NCBI GenBank assembly: GCA_000687695.1
Contig: JHWZ01000002.1
Location: 232,779-296,778, forward strand
DNA length: 64,000 nt
Source: Lachnospiraceae bacterium P6B14
GTDB lineage: Bacteria > Bacillota > Clostridia > Lachnospirales > Lachnospiraceae
Direction: 5' to 3'
The translations under genes and the position numbers were made by a program. How positions within the stretch are numbered: the first letter of the stretch is position 1; every line of letters begins with the position of its first letter. Below the pieces are notes generated by a model that made no database searches, was not told where the DNA came from, and worked only from the letters and a program-made list of their open reading frames with translations. Shown here in pieces: positions 1-7,632 of the stretch.

Positions 1-38
1 AAAGTATAAAAAAAATCCCGTAAAATACGAATTTCCTC

Positions 39-67
39 TTGTTTGAAAGGTTAAATTTTGCTATACT
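39..67 (+). promoter_or_regulatory. SigA-type promoter of the cdaA operon
   Basis: A TTGTTT -35 (39-44) and a TATACT -10 (62-67) are separated by 17 bp, with TG one base before the -10 (extended -10). It sits about 33 bp before the GTG start at 100 and is the only good promoter seen ahead of the four-gene run to 4154. Confidence 0.65.
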
Positions 68-99
68 AGAAATAGCGAGATTAACAATGGAGGAGAGCC

Positions 100-525
100 G
101 TGCTAAGCGAAGAAAGAATCAAAAAAATGATTCGTCTATCGGACTATGAAGCGGGTATGGGTGAGCTCGATCTGAGACGCACTCGCTATCGCAGGCGTGA
201 TTATGTACGCCTTCAGGTTTTGCGTGCTGTGGCCGGTATGGTTGCGGCGAGCATTCTTATCTTAGGGATGGTCATGCTCTACTTCATCGACAGCATTCCT
301 TGGAAAACATACGTATCAGAAGGTTTCTTTACCCTGGACCGTACGCTTTGGATCACAGGTGGCGTTGTGGTATGGTTGATTCTCCTTGGAATACTTTGTT
401 CGTTTACCAAAAGACGAAGCAAACGTGAATATGACGAGGCGGCAGCCCGCGTTTATGAATACGATGCTACATTGGATCAACTCTTGAGACTTTACGAGGA
501 TGAGAAGAAGGAGGAGAACACATGA
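100..525 (+). CDS. small membrane protein, first gene of cdaA operon
   Basis: A 141-residue protein with two predicted membrane helices (about residues 41-63 and 84-102). Both ends are charged: the N-terminus is rich in Arg and the C-terminus is acidic and possibly helical. The GTG start at 100 is preceded by AGGAG (91-95). Its last codons overlap the next gene by 4 bp, so it is translationally coupled to the 469-residue membrane protein and, through it, to cdaA and cdaR. I do not recognise the family. The context suggests a role at the membrane near the c-di-AMP cyclase complex, but nothing in the sequence gives a mechanism. Confidence 0.8.
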   Translation: MLSEERIKKMIRLSDYEAGMGELDLRRTRYRRRDYVRLQVLRAVAGMVAASILILGMVMLYFIDSIPWKTYVSEGFFTLDRTLWITGGVVVWLILLGILCSFTKRRSKREYDEAAARVYEYDATLDQLLRLYEDEKKEENT

Positions 526-1931
526 TGGCAACACTTCTGATCCTCAGAGGTCGGATCAGGCATTATTTTGAAAAACACTATACCATCATCAGAGGTATAT
601 TAAAGGGCTTGGTTGTGCTTGTGGTGCTGATGCTGCTCACGGGCAAATTCCCCGATGGATTCTTTTCGAATTACAGATGGGTATTTCCGGTAGTGGCGGT
701 AGCCTGCGGATTTCTTCCGGACGCTATCGGGATCCTCAGCATAGTCGCGATAGTAGGTATTGAGGTTTGGCAAATATCTGCGGTTCAGGCAGTGACTCTG
801 CTGATGATGATCGCTATTTTTTTCCTGCTCTTTGGACGAAAGGCAAAGGATCAGTGGTATATGCTGATATCCGTGCCCACTCTTTCGGCGCTTCAGATGG
901 GATTTTCAGTCCCTGTGGTTTCGGCGCTGTTTGCAGGACCGTCGTTGATTCCCGCTCTTGTAATGGGTCTGGTAGTCAGATTCAGCCTGGATGCTGTGTC
1001 TGAGTATACGGCGACCGCACAGAGGATTGCCGGTGATTCAAATATGTTTGCACCGCTTCAGTATTTGATCAACTATATCATTTCAAACCGACTTTTGTGG
1101 GTGGCGCTTTTAGTATACATAATCACCTTTACGGTTGTTTATCTGTTGAGAAGAGCCAACTTCAAGTATTCACCTCAGATTGCCATATTGGTTGGAACCG
1201 TGGTTCTGTACACACTTGAGATGGTGAGCAATATTATCTGGGAACTCGAGCTGAATCTCATTCTTACCTCGGTGTTGGTACTGGTCACCATGGGAATCGC
1301 GTATCTGTTCCAGTTTATGCATATTTCTCTGGACTATCACGGTATCAGAAAACTGCAGTTCGAGGATGATGAGTACTACTATTATGTTTCTGCGGTTCCG
1401 AAGTATAACGTTGCTGTCGGTGACAAGATCGTCACGAAGATCCTTCCGGAGGATGTGGCTGAGGTTACCGCGGAGCTGCGCGAAGAGGTAGAGAAGGCTC
1501 TCGCCGAGGAGCGAGGCATAAAGATAGAGGACAAGAAGGAAGAGAAAAAGAAGGTAGAGGAGAAAAAACCGGAAGAAAAGAAGTCGGAGAAAAAGCCGGA
1601 GGAGAAAAAGCCGGAGGAAAAGAAACCGGAGAAAAAGCCGGAGGAGAAAAAGCCGGAGGAAAAGAAACCGGAGAAAAAGCCGGAGGAGAAAAAGCCGGAA
1701 GAAAAGAAAGAAGAAGAGAAGGCTGAAGAAAAAGAGACAGAAGATAAGAAAACTGATGAGAAGGCCGACGAGAAGATAGAAGAAAAGCCTGAGGAAGTAA
1801 AAGAAGAAACGAAAACGGAAATCGAGGAGACGAGTGAGTCAACCGAATCCTCCGAGGAAACCGAGGGTGAAAAAAAACCCCGGGTACCCGCGAACAAAAG
1901 CAGAAAAAAGAACAGAGGCAGAAAAAGATAA
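522..1931 (+). CDS. polytopic membrane protein with long Lys/Glu/Pro tail
   Basis: A 469-residue protein. Residues 1 to about 265 are strongly hydrophobic with roughly seven to eight helices. Then comes a short charged region with an acidic Tyr-rich patch (EDDEYYYY). From about residue 340 to the end there is a tail almost entirely of Lys, Glu and Pro, with repeats of KKPEEK type, turning into Glu/Thr/Ser-rich sequence and a basic end. The tail is presumably cytoplasmic and disordered. The ATG at 522 follows a GGAGG (510-514). The gene sits 13 bp before cdaA in the same operon. I do not recognise the membrane domain; a partner of CdaA/CdaR or a cell-envelope factor is only an inference from position. 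Confidence 0.8.
   Translation: MMATLLILRGRIRHYFEKHYTIIRGILKGLVVLVVLMLLTGKFPDGFFSNYRWVFPVVAVACGFLPDAIGILSIVAIVGIEVWQISAVQAVTLLMMIAIFFLLFGRKAKDQWYMLISVPTLSALQMGFSVPVVSALFAGPSLIPALVMGLVVRFSLDAVSEYTATAQRIAGDSNMFAPLQYLINYIISNRLLWVALLVYIITFTVVYLLRRANFKYSPQIAILVGTVVLYTLEMVSNIIWELELNLILTSVLVLVTMGIAYLFQFMHISLDYHGIRKLQFEDDEYYYYVSAVPKYNVAVGDKIVTKILPEDVAEVTAELREEVEKALAEERGIKIEDKKEEKKKVEEKKPEEKKSEKKPEEKKPEEKKPEKKPEEKKPEEKKPEKKPEEKKPEEKKEEEKAEEKETEDKKTDEKADEKIEEKPEEVKEETKTEIEETSESTESSEETEGEKKPRVPANKSRKKNRGRKR
1590..1703 (+). repeat. tandem 42-bp coding repeat (KKPEEK)
   Basis: Two identical 42-bp units (1590-1631 and 1632-1673) and a third partial unit (1674-1703) encode the 14-residue unit KKPEEKKPEEKKPE in the tail of the preceding gene's product. 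Identity at the DNA level, including third codon positions, points to recent slippage or duplication and likely length variation between strains. Confidence 0.85.
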
Positions 1932-1944
1932 AAGGACGTAGCTT

Positions 1945-2865
1945 ATGGATACTATCATCTCATTTTTTAAAAATTATGTAACCAAGCTCACGATCCCCAA
2001 GGTAAGTGTCATCGACATCCTGGAGATCCTGATCATTGCTTACGTATTTTATCACATCATTGTCTGGGTGAAGGACACGCGTGCGTGGACTCTGCTCAAG
2101 GGAATGGTGTTTCTTGCGCTGTTTTATCTGGTTGCAATGATACTTGAGATGAATGTTATCATATGGATATTCAACAATGTAATGGTCGTAGCGGCGGTAG
2201 CGCTGGTAGTTATCTTCCAGCCTGAGTTAAGAGGCGCCCTGGAACATCTGGGACGACGAAATATCCTGAGAAAGCTGTCACTTGACAGTTCTGATGAAAA
2301 GAGCAAAAGATTCTCGACAAAGAGTGTTCAGGCCATCGTGAAAGCAAGTTATGATATGGCCAAGGTCAAGACCGGTGCGCTCATCGTCGTAGAGAAAAAC
2401 ATCCAATGCCGTGAATACGAGAGAACGGGTATTCCGATCAACGCGGATATCAGCTCTCAGCTTTTGATAAACATATTTGAGCACAATACACCGCTTCATG
2501 ACGGTGCGGTGTTACTTCGTGATGATCAGATCGTGGCAGCGACCTGTTATTTGCCGTTGTCAAACAATCTGAGTGTCAGCAAGGATCTCGGCACGAGACA
2601 TCGTGCGGCCCTGGGTATCAGTGAGGTTTCCGATTCGCTGACTATCATCGTTTCCGAGGAGACCGGTGCGGTATCCCTGGCTGTGGACGGAAAGCTCTAT
2701 CACAAGATAGATTCCGATACGCTTACCATTCGTCTCAAGGAGGCAGCGAAGCGCGGAAGAGAGAGAAAGGTTCGCTGGTGGCAGTTCCGCAAAAAAAAGC
2801 GGATCGCGGAGAAACGTGCGGCTGAAGCCGAATCTTCAAAGGAAGAGGAGGTGAGCCGTTCATGA
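1945..2865 (+). CDS. cdaA: diadenylate cyclase CdaA
   Basis: Membrane-bound diadenylate cyclase that makes c-di-AMP from two ATP. The 306-residue protein has three N-terminal membrane helices (about 25-42, 51-67 and 72-91) followed by the DAC domain. The two signature motifs are present: DGA at residues 186-188 and RHR at 218-220. Length is near that of other CdaA proteins, with an extra basic then acidic C-terminal extension. The ATG at 1945 follows a weak purine-rich site (AAAGGA). The stop overlaps the cdaR start by 4 bp, the usual cdaA-cdaR coupling. In many Firmicutes glmM follows cdaR; here it does not, because a terminator and a minus-strand gene follow. Confidence 0.95.
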   Translation: MDTIISFFKNYVTKLTIPKVSVIDILEILIIAYVFYHIIVWVKDTRAWTLLKGMVFLALFYLVAMILEMNVIIWIFNNVMVVAAVALVVIFQPELRGALEHLGRRNILRKLSLDSSDEKSKRFSTKSVQAIVKASYDMAKVKTGALIVVEKNIQCREYERTGIPINADISSQLLINIFEHNTPLHDGAVLLRDDQIVAATCYLPLSNNLSVSKDLGTRHRAALGISEVSDSLTIIVSEETGAVSLAVDGKLYHKIDSDTLTIRLKEAAKRGRERKVRWWQFRKKKRIAEKRAAEAESSKEEEVSRS

Positions 2866-4154
2866 AGAAGTTTTTCAAGAGACTGTTTACAAAGAATATT
2901 GGATGGAAGATTCTGTCCATCATTGCGGCAGGTGTGTTCTGGCTTATCGTGGTAAATATTGTTGATCCTACGGTAAAGAGGACGTTTGAGAACATCCCGG
3001 TAAAGATACTGAATGAGACTGCTATCACCTCGGCAAACCAGGTTTATGAGATCGTGAGCGGAGATCATGTTGATGTCACGATAACCTCGAAGAGGAGTCT
3101 CGTAGAGAGACTGAGAGAGAAGGACTTTACGGCGACTGCGGACCTCGCGGAGCTTTCGAGTGTGAACGCCGTAAATATACAGGTAAAGCTTAACAAAAAC
3201 CCCAATAACCTTCAGTATGAGCTTAACTACAACAATGCGGTGCTCAAAGTCAAGCTTGAAAACCGCGTGACAGAGAAGTTCAAGGTTCAGGTAGAGCAGG
3301 AAGGTGATCTCGGAGAAGGATATGTGCTTGGTGATGTGAAGGTTAAACCGAATATCATCGAGGTAGCCGGCGGCGAGTCAAAGATGAGAAAGATCGATCA
3401 TGTCGGAGTGGTTATCCCGTTAAACGGTGAGACGGAGGAGTTTACCACCAAGGCGAAGCCTGTGGCATATGACAGCTCCGGAGATATGATAGACGCGGGC
3501 AATCTGACCTTCAGTGAGACAGAGGTCACGGTCAGTGTCGGAGTAAGGACGACCATGGATGTTCCGATCGAGGTAACTACTGTCGGAATGCCTGCCGAAG
3601 GTTATCATCTGATACAGACTGACAGACAACCTGAGAGCGTCAGGGTGTCCGCTTCGGATCCGTCAAAGTTCTCCGACGATATGGTCATAAAGCTTGAGGT
3701 GGATATAGAGGGGGCCACTGCCGATGTGGAGAAGGAGATCGATATTTCCACATATCTGGGCAAGGGCTTTACCATAGAGGATGGTATTACCAAGGTATCG
3801 GTTAGGTGTGAGATCGGAAAGAGCGGCAGCAGAAGCTTTTTCCTTAACGGAAGTGATATAGAGGTCAGAAATACACCTGAGAACTATTCGGTCGCTTTCT
3901 CGGATTCTGACAAGAGATACGAGGTGAAGCTTTCAGGCTCCGATGATAAACTGAAAAATGTACAGCTCAAGGATTTGGGAGCCTACATCGATATCGGTTC
4001 ATTGGGAGAGGGTGTACATAGTGTAGAGGTAAGCTTCACTACGCCCGACGGTATAAGGATAACATCGCCGGTTATAGTAGAGGTTACCATATCGAAGATA
4101 GAGAGTGAAGCCACGGAAACGCCCGAGGAGACGGAGGCGCCGGAGGAGGAATAA
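2862..4154 (+). CDS. cdaR: CdaR, YbbR-domain regulator of CdaA
   Basis: A 430-residue protein with one N-terminal membrane anchor (about residues 14-32) and a large extracellular part made of repeated YbbR-type beta domains, each of about 80-90 residues, up to about residue 415. It ends in an acidic Glu/Thr/Pro tail. CdaR proteins bind and modulate the CdaA cyclase at the membrane. The ATGA overlap with cdaA (2862-2865) and the conserved gene order support the call. It is the last gene of the operon: a large hairpin follows, and the next gene is on the other strand. Confidence 0.93.
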   Translation: MKKFFKRLFTKNIGWKILSIIAAGVFWLIVVNIVDPTVKRTFENIPVKILNETAITSANQVYEIVSGDHVDVTITSKRSLVERLREKDFTATADLAELSSVNAVNIQVKLNKNPNNLQYELNYNNAVLKVKLENRVTEKFKVQVEQEGDLGEGYVLGDVKVKPNIIEVAGGESKMRKIDHVGVVIPLNGETEEFTTKAKPVAYDSSGDMIDAGNLTFSETEVTVSVGVRTTMDVPIEVTTVGMPAEGYHLIQTDRQPESVRVSASDPSKFSDDMVIKLEVDIEGATADVEKEIDISTYLGKGFTIEDGITKVSVRCEIGKSGSRSFFLNGSDIEVRNTPENYSVAFSDSDKRYEVKLSGSDDKLKNVQLKDLGAYIDIGSLGEGVHSVEVSFTTPDGIRITSPVIVEVTISKIESEATETPEETEAPEEE

Positions 4155-4326
4155 GAGCCACGCGAGGATGAGCGAGCCACGCGGGAATGAAACGAGCCAC
4201 GCGGTAGACTCGGAATGCTGCGCATTCCTCGTTACGCGGCAGTCGCCGCGTATAAAAATAGGGGTGCACCTGTATCTGCATGTAAACATGCGATACAGGC
4301 ACATCCCTATTTTTCCGCGTGGCTCG
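4155..4326. repeat. palindromic intergenic element with repeated GAGCCACGCG
   Basis: GAGCCACGCG occurs three times in direct orientation (4155, 4174 and 4194). Its inverse CCGCGTGGCTC is at 4315-4325, so the outermost arms enclose the whole gap between the convergent genes. Inside are a 7-bp hairpin (GGAATGC/GCATTCC, 4212-4228), a 6-bp hairpin (CGCGGC/GCCGCG, 4235-4250) and the large terminator hairpin. No gene is seen in the gap. Confidence 0.7.
4254..4314. terminator. bidirectional terminator between cdaR and carboxylase gene
   Basis: A nearly continuous hairpin. The arm 4254-4276 (AAAAATAGGG...CTGTATC) pairs with 4292-4314 with only about three mismatches, and the apical GCATGT/ACATGC extends the stem. 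A-run and T-run flanks make it a terminator in both directions, which fits the convergent genes. Confidence 0.9.
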
Positions 4327-4329
4327 TTG

Positions 4330-5841
4330 CTACAGCGGTATGTTTCCGTGTTTTTTCTCGATCCTGTCGATCGACTGTTTGTTTCTGCATATGAGCAGGT
4401 CGGCGTAGATTCGCTCACGTGTGGCCTCGGGTCTGATGACCTCGTCCACATAGCCGTTCATTACGGCGACCTGCGGATTCATGAACTTCTCATTGTATTC
4501 ATCTATCTTTTCCTGACGGAAGGCCTGTTTTTCTTCAGGCGACATATCCTTCATCTGTTTTCCGTACAGGATATCAGCAGCACCCTCGGCGCCCATAACG
4601 GCGATCTCTGCCGTAGGCCACGCGTAGACAAAGTCAGCACGCAGATGCTTTGAGCTCATGGCGATATAAGCTCCACCGTAGGCCTTTCTGAGGATGACGT
4701 TTATCTTGGTCGTGGTAGCCTCGGAATAAGCGTAAAGAACCTTGGCTCCATGTCTGATGATGCCCTTGTATTCCTGATCTTTGCCCGGCATAAAGCCCGG
4801 TACGTCGGTGAGTGTTATGATCGGAATATCATAAGCATCACAGAAACGAATGAGCCTGGCTACCTTGTCAGAGGAGTCGCAATCGAGCACTCCTGCGAGA
4901 TAGTTCGGCTGGTCACATATGAGACCGATCGTGATGCCCTTTATCTTTCCGAATCCTACTACGACATTCTTTGCAAACTCTTCCTGGATCTCTATGAAGG
5001 AATCAGGATCGACTATTCCGTTTATCACATCGTGTATATCGTAGCTCTGATTGCTGTGTTCTGGAAGTACATGCGCTAAATCTTCATTAAAGGTGACGTC
5101 ATCTGCGTAGTTTATTCCCTGATTTAACGGATTATGTTCAGCCTTGTTTTGATAGCAGGGAGGAAGTATGCCTATGAGCTGTCTGACCTTCTTGAAACAG
5201 GAGGCCTCATCCGGCATACGGAAATGAGCAACACCGCTGGTCTGAGCATGTACTCTGGAACCGCCGAGATCCTCGGCAGTGATATCTTCATTGGTTACGC
5301 TCTTTATAACCTTGGGTCCGGTCACGAACATCTGGGAGATGTCATCGATAACAAAGATGAAGTCGGTGATGCCCGGAGAGTAGACTGCTCCGCCTGCGCA
5401 GTTTCCTGCTATGATGGAGATCTGTGGTATGTATCCCGAAGCCATGGTATTGTAATAGAATATCTCACCGTATCCTGCAAGGGCGTTGATACCTTCCTGG
5501 ATTCTGGCGCCGCCGGAGTCGTTTATTCCGATGATGGGACAACGGTTTTCTATAGCAAGCTTTATCGCATTTGCTATCTTGAATCCGTGCATTTTTCCGA
5601 GGGTTCCGCCTATAACGGTGAAGTCCTCCGCGTAAACGACCACAGGCTGTCCGTCTATGGTACCATAGCCGGTGATGACACCATCATACGGGAACTGTCC
5701 CTTTTTGATATTGAAAGCGTCTTCAAGGTTGGTTATACCCGAACCGATCTCACGGAAGCTGTCCTGATCGAGCAGGTGACAGATTCTCTCGAGAGCGTGA
5801 AGCTTGCCCAGCTTGTGCTGTTTTTCCATATTATATTCCAT
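4330..5841 (-). CDS. acyl-CoA carboxylase, carboxyltransferase (beta) subunit
   Basis: A 503-residue carboxyltransferase of the propionyl-/methylmalonyl-/acetyl-CoA carboxylase type, with both crotonase-fold halves. It transfers carboxyl between carboxybiotin and an acyl-CoA. Visible motifs include the two oxyanion-hole glycine regions (NDSGGARIQEG near the N-terminal half, AYGGAYIAMSS in the C-terminal half) and VPGFMPG. The ATG at 5841 follows GGAGG with a 6-base spacer. No biotin carrier, biotin carboxylase or decarboxylase membrane subunit is in the window, so carboxylase or Na+-pump decarboxylase alpha subunit cannot be separated. It is transcribed alone from a promoter carrying an inverted repeat and ends at a shared terminator. 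Confidence 0.88.
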   Translation of the reverse strand: MEYNMEKQHKLGKLHALERICHLLDQDSFREIGSGITNLEDAFNIKKGQFPYDGVITGYGTIDGQPVVVYAEDFTVIGGTLGKMHGFKIANAIKLAIENRCPIIGINDSGGARIQEGINALAGYGEIFYYNTMASGYIPQISIIAGNCAGGAVYSPGITDFIFVIDDISQMFVTGPKVIKSVTNEDITAEDLGGSRVHAQTSGVAHFRMPDEASCFKKVRQLIGILPPCYQNKAEHNPLNQGINYADDVTFNEDLAHVLPEHSNQSYDIHDVINGIVDPDSFIEIQEEFAKNVVVGFGKIKGITIGLICDQPNYLAGVLDCDSSDKVARLIRFCDAYDIPIITLTDVPGFMPGKDQEYKGIIRHGAKVLYAYSEATTTKINVILRKAYGGAYIAMSSKHLRADFVYAWPTAEIAVMGAEGAADILYGKQMKDMSPEEKQAFRQEKIDEYNEKFMNPQVAVMNGYVDEVIRPEATRERIYADLLICRNKQSIDRIEKKHGNIPL

Positions 5842-5857
5842 GGTGATCCTCCATTGA

Positions 5858-5899
5858 CTGATATAGTCCGAGTATATCAGGAAATCAGCCGAAAGTCAA
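5858..5899 (-). promoter_or_regulatory. promoter and inverted-repeat operator of the carboxylase gene
   Basis: On the minus strand a TTGACT -35 (5894-5899) and TATACT -10 (5871-5876) are 17 bp apart, with an extended TG. A perfect inverted repeat, CTGATATA/TATATCAG (5858-5865 and 5873-5880, 7-bp spacer), overlaps the -10 and start site, the position expected of a repressor operator. Confidence 0.7.
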
Positions 5900-5923
5900 C
5901 AGGTGATGAGGCGTGGTTTTGTG

Positions 5924-5953
5924 TTGACTTGTATCCCGGAATAATGGTATAAT
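5924..5953 (+). promoter_or_regulatory. promoter of the tagD/surface polymer locus
   Basis: TTGACT (5924-5929), 18-bp spacer, TATAAT (5948-5953) with TG at 5945-5946 (extended -10). It is divergent from the carboxylase promoter only 25 bp away and lies 45 bp before the tagD start. Confidence 0.8.
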
Positions 5954-5997
5954 ATCGGTTGCAAATACTGTGTTTGCACACTCAGATGGAGGTTGTC

Positions 5998-6387
5998 GTG
6001 AAAAAAGTCATTACTTACGGAACGTTTGATCTGTTTCATATTGGCCATATTAATCTCCTGAAGAGAGCAAAGGAACTGGGAGACTATCTGATAGTAGCCG
6101 TATCAACCGACGAGTTCAACGCCGTTAAGAGAAAAAGCGCATACCACAGTTATGAGGAAAGAAAAAGGATACTTGAGGTGTGTCGGTATGTGGACGAGGT
6201 CATCCCCGAAATGACCTGGGAACAGAAGGTTAGCGATGTGGTAAACAACGATATTGATGTATTCGTGATGGGAGATGACTGGGAAGGAAAGTTCGACTTT
6301 CTGAAGCAGTACTGTGAGGTGGTATATCTTCCACGCACGGAGATCATATCCACCACCAGGATAAAGGACGATTTGAAACGTGGATAA
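5998..6387 (+). CDS. tagD: glycerol-3-phosphate cytidylyltransferase TagD
   Basis: Makes CDP-glycerol from CTP and sn-glycerol-3-phosphate, the activated unit for poly(glycerol phosphate) polymers. The 129-residue protein has the HxGH nucleotide-binding motif (HIGH, residues 14-17), the TFDLFHIGH context typical of Tag[11 protein letters not shown] around residue 91-100 and RTEIISTT at 113-120. The GTG at 5998 was chosen because GGAGG (5988-5992) is 5 bases upstream and the product then has the usual family length; upstream in-frame starts lack this. It overlaps the following glycerophosphotransferase gene by 8 bp. Confidence 0.95.
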   Translation: MKKVITYGTFDLFHIGHINLLKRAKELGDYLIVAVSTDEFNAVKRKSAYHSYEERKRILEVCRYVDEVIPEMTWEQKVSDVVNNDIDVFVMGDDWEGKFDFLKQYCEVVYLPRTEIISTTRIKDDLKRG

Positions 6388-7564
6388 AAAATATGTAGGA
6401 TACAGACTGTTCGGAATGATGTTTTCTATGTTCCGCCTGTTTCCCGTAGATCGAAATAAAGTATTCTTCATAGCTACTCATGATGACAGCCCTGAAGGAA
6501 ATATCGCTTCGGTAGCCGGAGCCATAAAGAAAAAAAGACCTTCCATGAGGTTTATTTACCTGACGAAAAAGGACAAGCCATGGAGGTTCTTTTCATTTTT
6601 TGTTAAAAAAGCCTATCACATGGCTACATCAGGTGCGATAATCCTTGACAATGTATTCATGCCGATGGCTTATACTCCCATCTCGAAAAAGACGGTTGTG
6701 ATCCAGCTGTGGCACGGGACGGGCACGATAAAAAGATTCGGGCTTGATGTGGAGAAAGGGAGTGTTGCCCGTATCGCGAAAAAGGGTAACAAAAGGCTCA
6801 CCTGGCTCATAGTAAACGGCGCGAGATCAAAAAAACAGTATGCGTCAGCGTTCAGGGTGGATGAGTCGAGGATAAGGACGCTGGGATTGCCGAGGACGGA
6901 TCTTTTTCTGGATCAGACCTTTTTGGAGAAAAGAAAACGCCGGTTTTTCAGGTATATGAGAGGAAGGATCGATCATCCGGAAGAAAAACGATATGTGCTC
7001 TATGCTCCGACCTTCAGGGATGATCAGAAGGAGAGACCGGGACTCATGCTCGATCCAAAGAAGATCCTCGGAAAGCTGGAGGATGACGTGGTGCTTTTGC
7101 TCAGATTCCATCCTCATGTCGCGGAGAGCTTCTCACGGGACATGGAAAGGACCGGGATGCCACATGGTGTTTACGACAGAGTAGCAGATGTCTCTGATTA
7201 TCCGGGAGTGACGACTCTTTTGGCTGTGGCGGATGTTCTCGTGACGGATTATTCTTCCATCGTTTTCGAATATGCCCTTTTAAAAAGGCCAATGATCTTT
7301 TATGCATACGACTTAGACAGGTTTAGAAAAAGCGGAAGAGGGTTTTATGAGGATTATGAGATTTTCGTCCCGGGACCTGTAGTACGAGATGAACAGGGCT
7401 TGGGAAAAGAACTTTCTTGCGCGCTCGGAAAAGCCGGAGAGAATAAGAATGGCAAAGCGCGTATCGAGGCATTTTTGCGTGATAATTACCGTAGGATGGA
7501 CGGAAGAGCAGCGGAGCGCGTGGCTGCTCTGGCGCTTAGAGAAAAATTCTCTCGACAAAGCTGA
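6380..7564 (+). CDS. CDP-glycerol/ribitol glycerophosphotransferase family protein
   Basis: A 394-residue member of the CDP-glycerol glycerophosphotransferase family (TagB/TagF/TarL type), which transfers polyol-phosphate units to a lipid-linked acceptor on the cytoplasmic face. Family motifs are present: [12 protein letters not shown] near residue 112, [21 protein letters not shown] and [14 protein letters not shown]. The N-terminus has a short hydrophobic patch. It starts with GTG, overlapping tagD, and so is co-translated with its substrate supplier. From sequence alone I cannot tell primase (TagB) from polymerase, nor glycerol from ribitol specificity; short length without an N-terminal extension favours a TagB-like size. 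Confidence 0.88.
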   Translation: MDKKYVGYRLFGMMFSMFRLFPVDRNKVFFIATHDDSPEGNIASVAGAIKKKRPSMRFIYLTKKDKPWRFFSFFVKKAYHMATSGAIILDNVFMPMAYTPISKKTVVIQLWHGTGTIKRFGLDVEKGSVARIAKKGNKRLTWLIVNGARSKKQYASAFRVDESRIRTLGLPRTDLFLDQTFLEKRKRRFFRYMRGRIDHPEEKRYVLYAPTFRDDQKERPGLMLDPKKILGKLEDDVVLLLRFHPHVAESFSRDMERTGMPHGVYDRVADVSDYPGVTTLLAVADVLVTDYSSIVFEYALLKRPMIFYAYDLDRFRKSGRGFYEDYEIFVPGPVVRDEQGLGKELSCALGKAGENKNGKARIEAFLRDNYRRMDGRAAERVAALALREKFSRQS

Positions 7565-7580
7565 AAAGATGATGTATAAT
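7552..7580 (+). promoter_or_regulatory. promoter upstream of LCP gene
   Basis: TCGACA (7552-7557), 17 bp, TATAAT (7575-7580). It lies across the end of the glycerophosphotransferase gene, about 50 bp before the LCP ATG, so the LCP gene probably has its own start site inside the locus. Confidence 0.6.
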
Positions 7581-7632
7581 GTTTTAGTTGAGTTTGTTTT
7601 AATTATGAAGGAGACAACAAGGAGACGTAAAC

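Noticed and set aside
1382..1897. Minus-strand Ser/Phe-rich reading frame of 171 codons
   Set aside because: It is the complement of the Lys/Glu/Pro repeat region of the plus-strand membrane protein; low complexity and no ribosome binding site.
4105..4653. Plus-strand Arg-rich frame of 182 codons
   Set aside because: It runs through the cdaR end, the terminator and the complement of the carboxylase gene.
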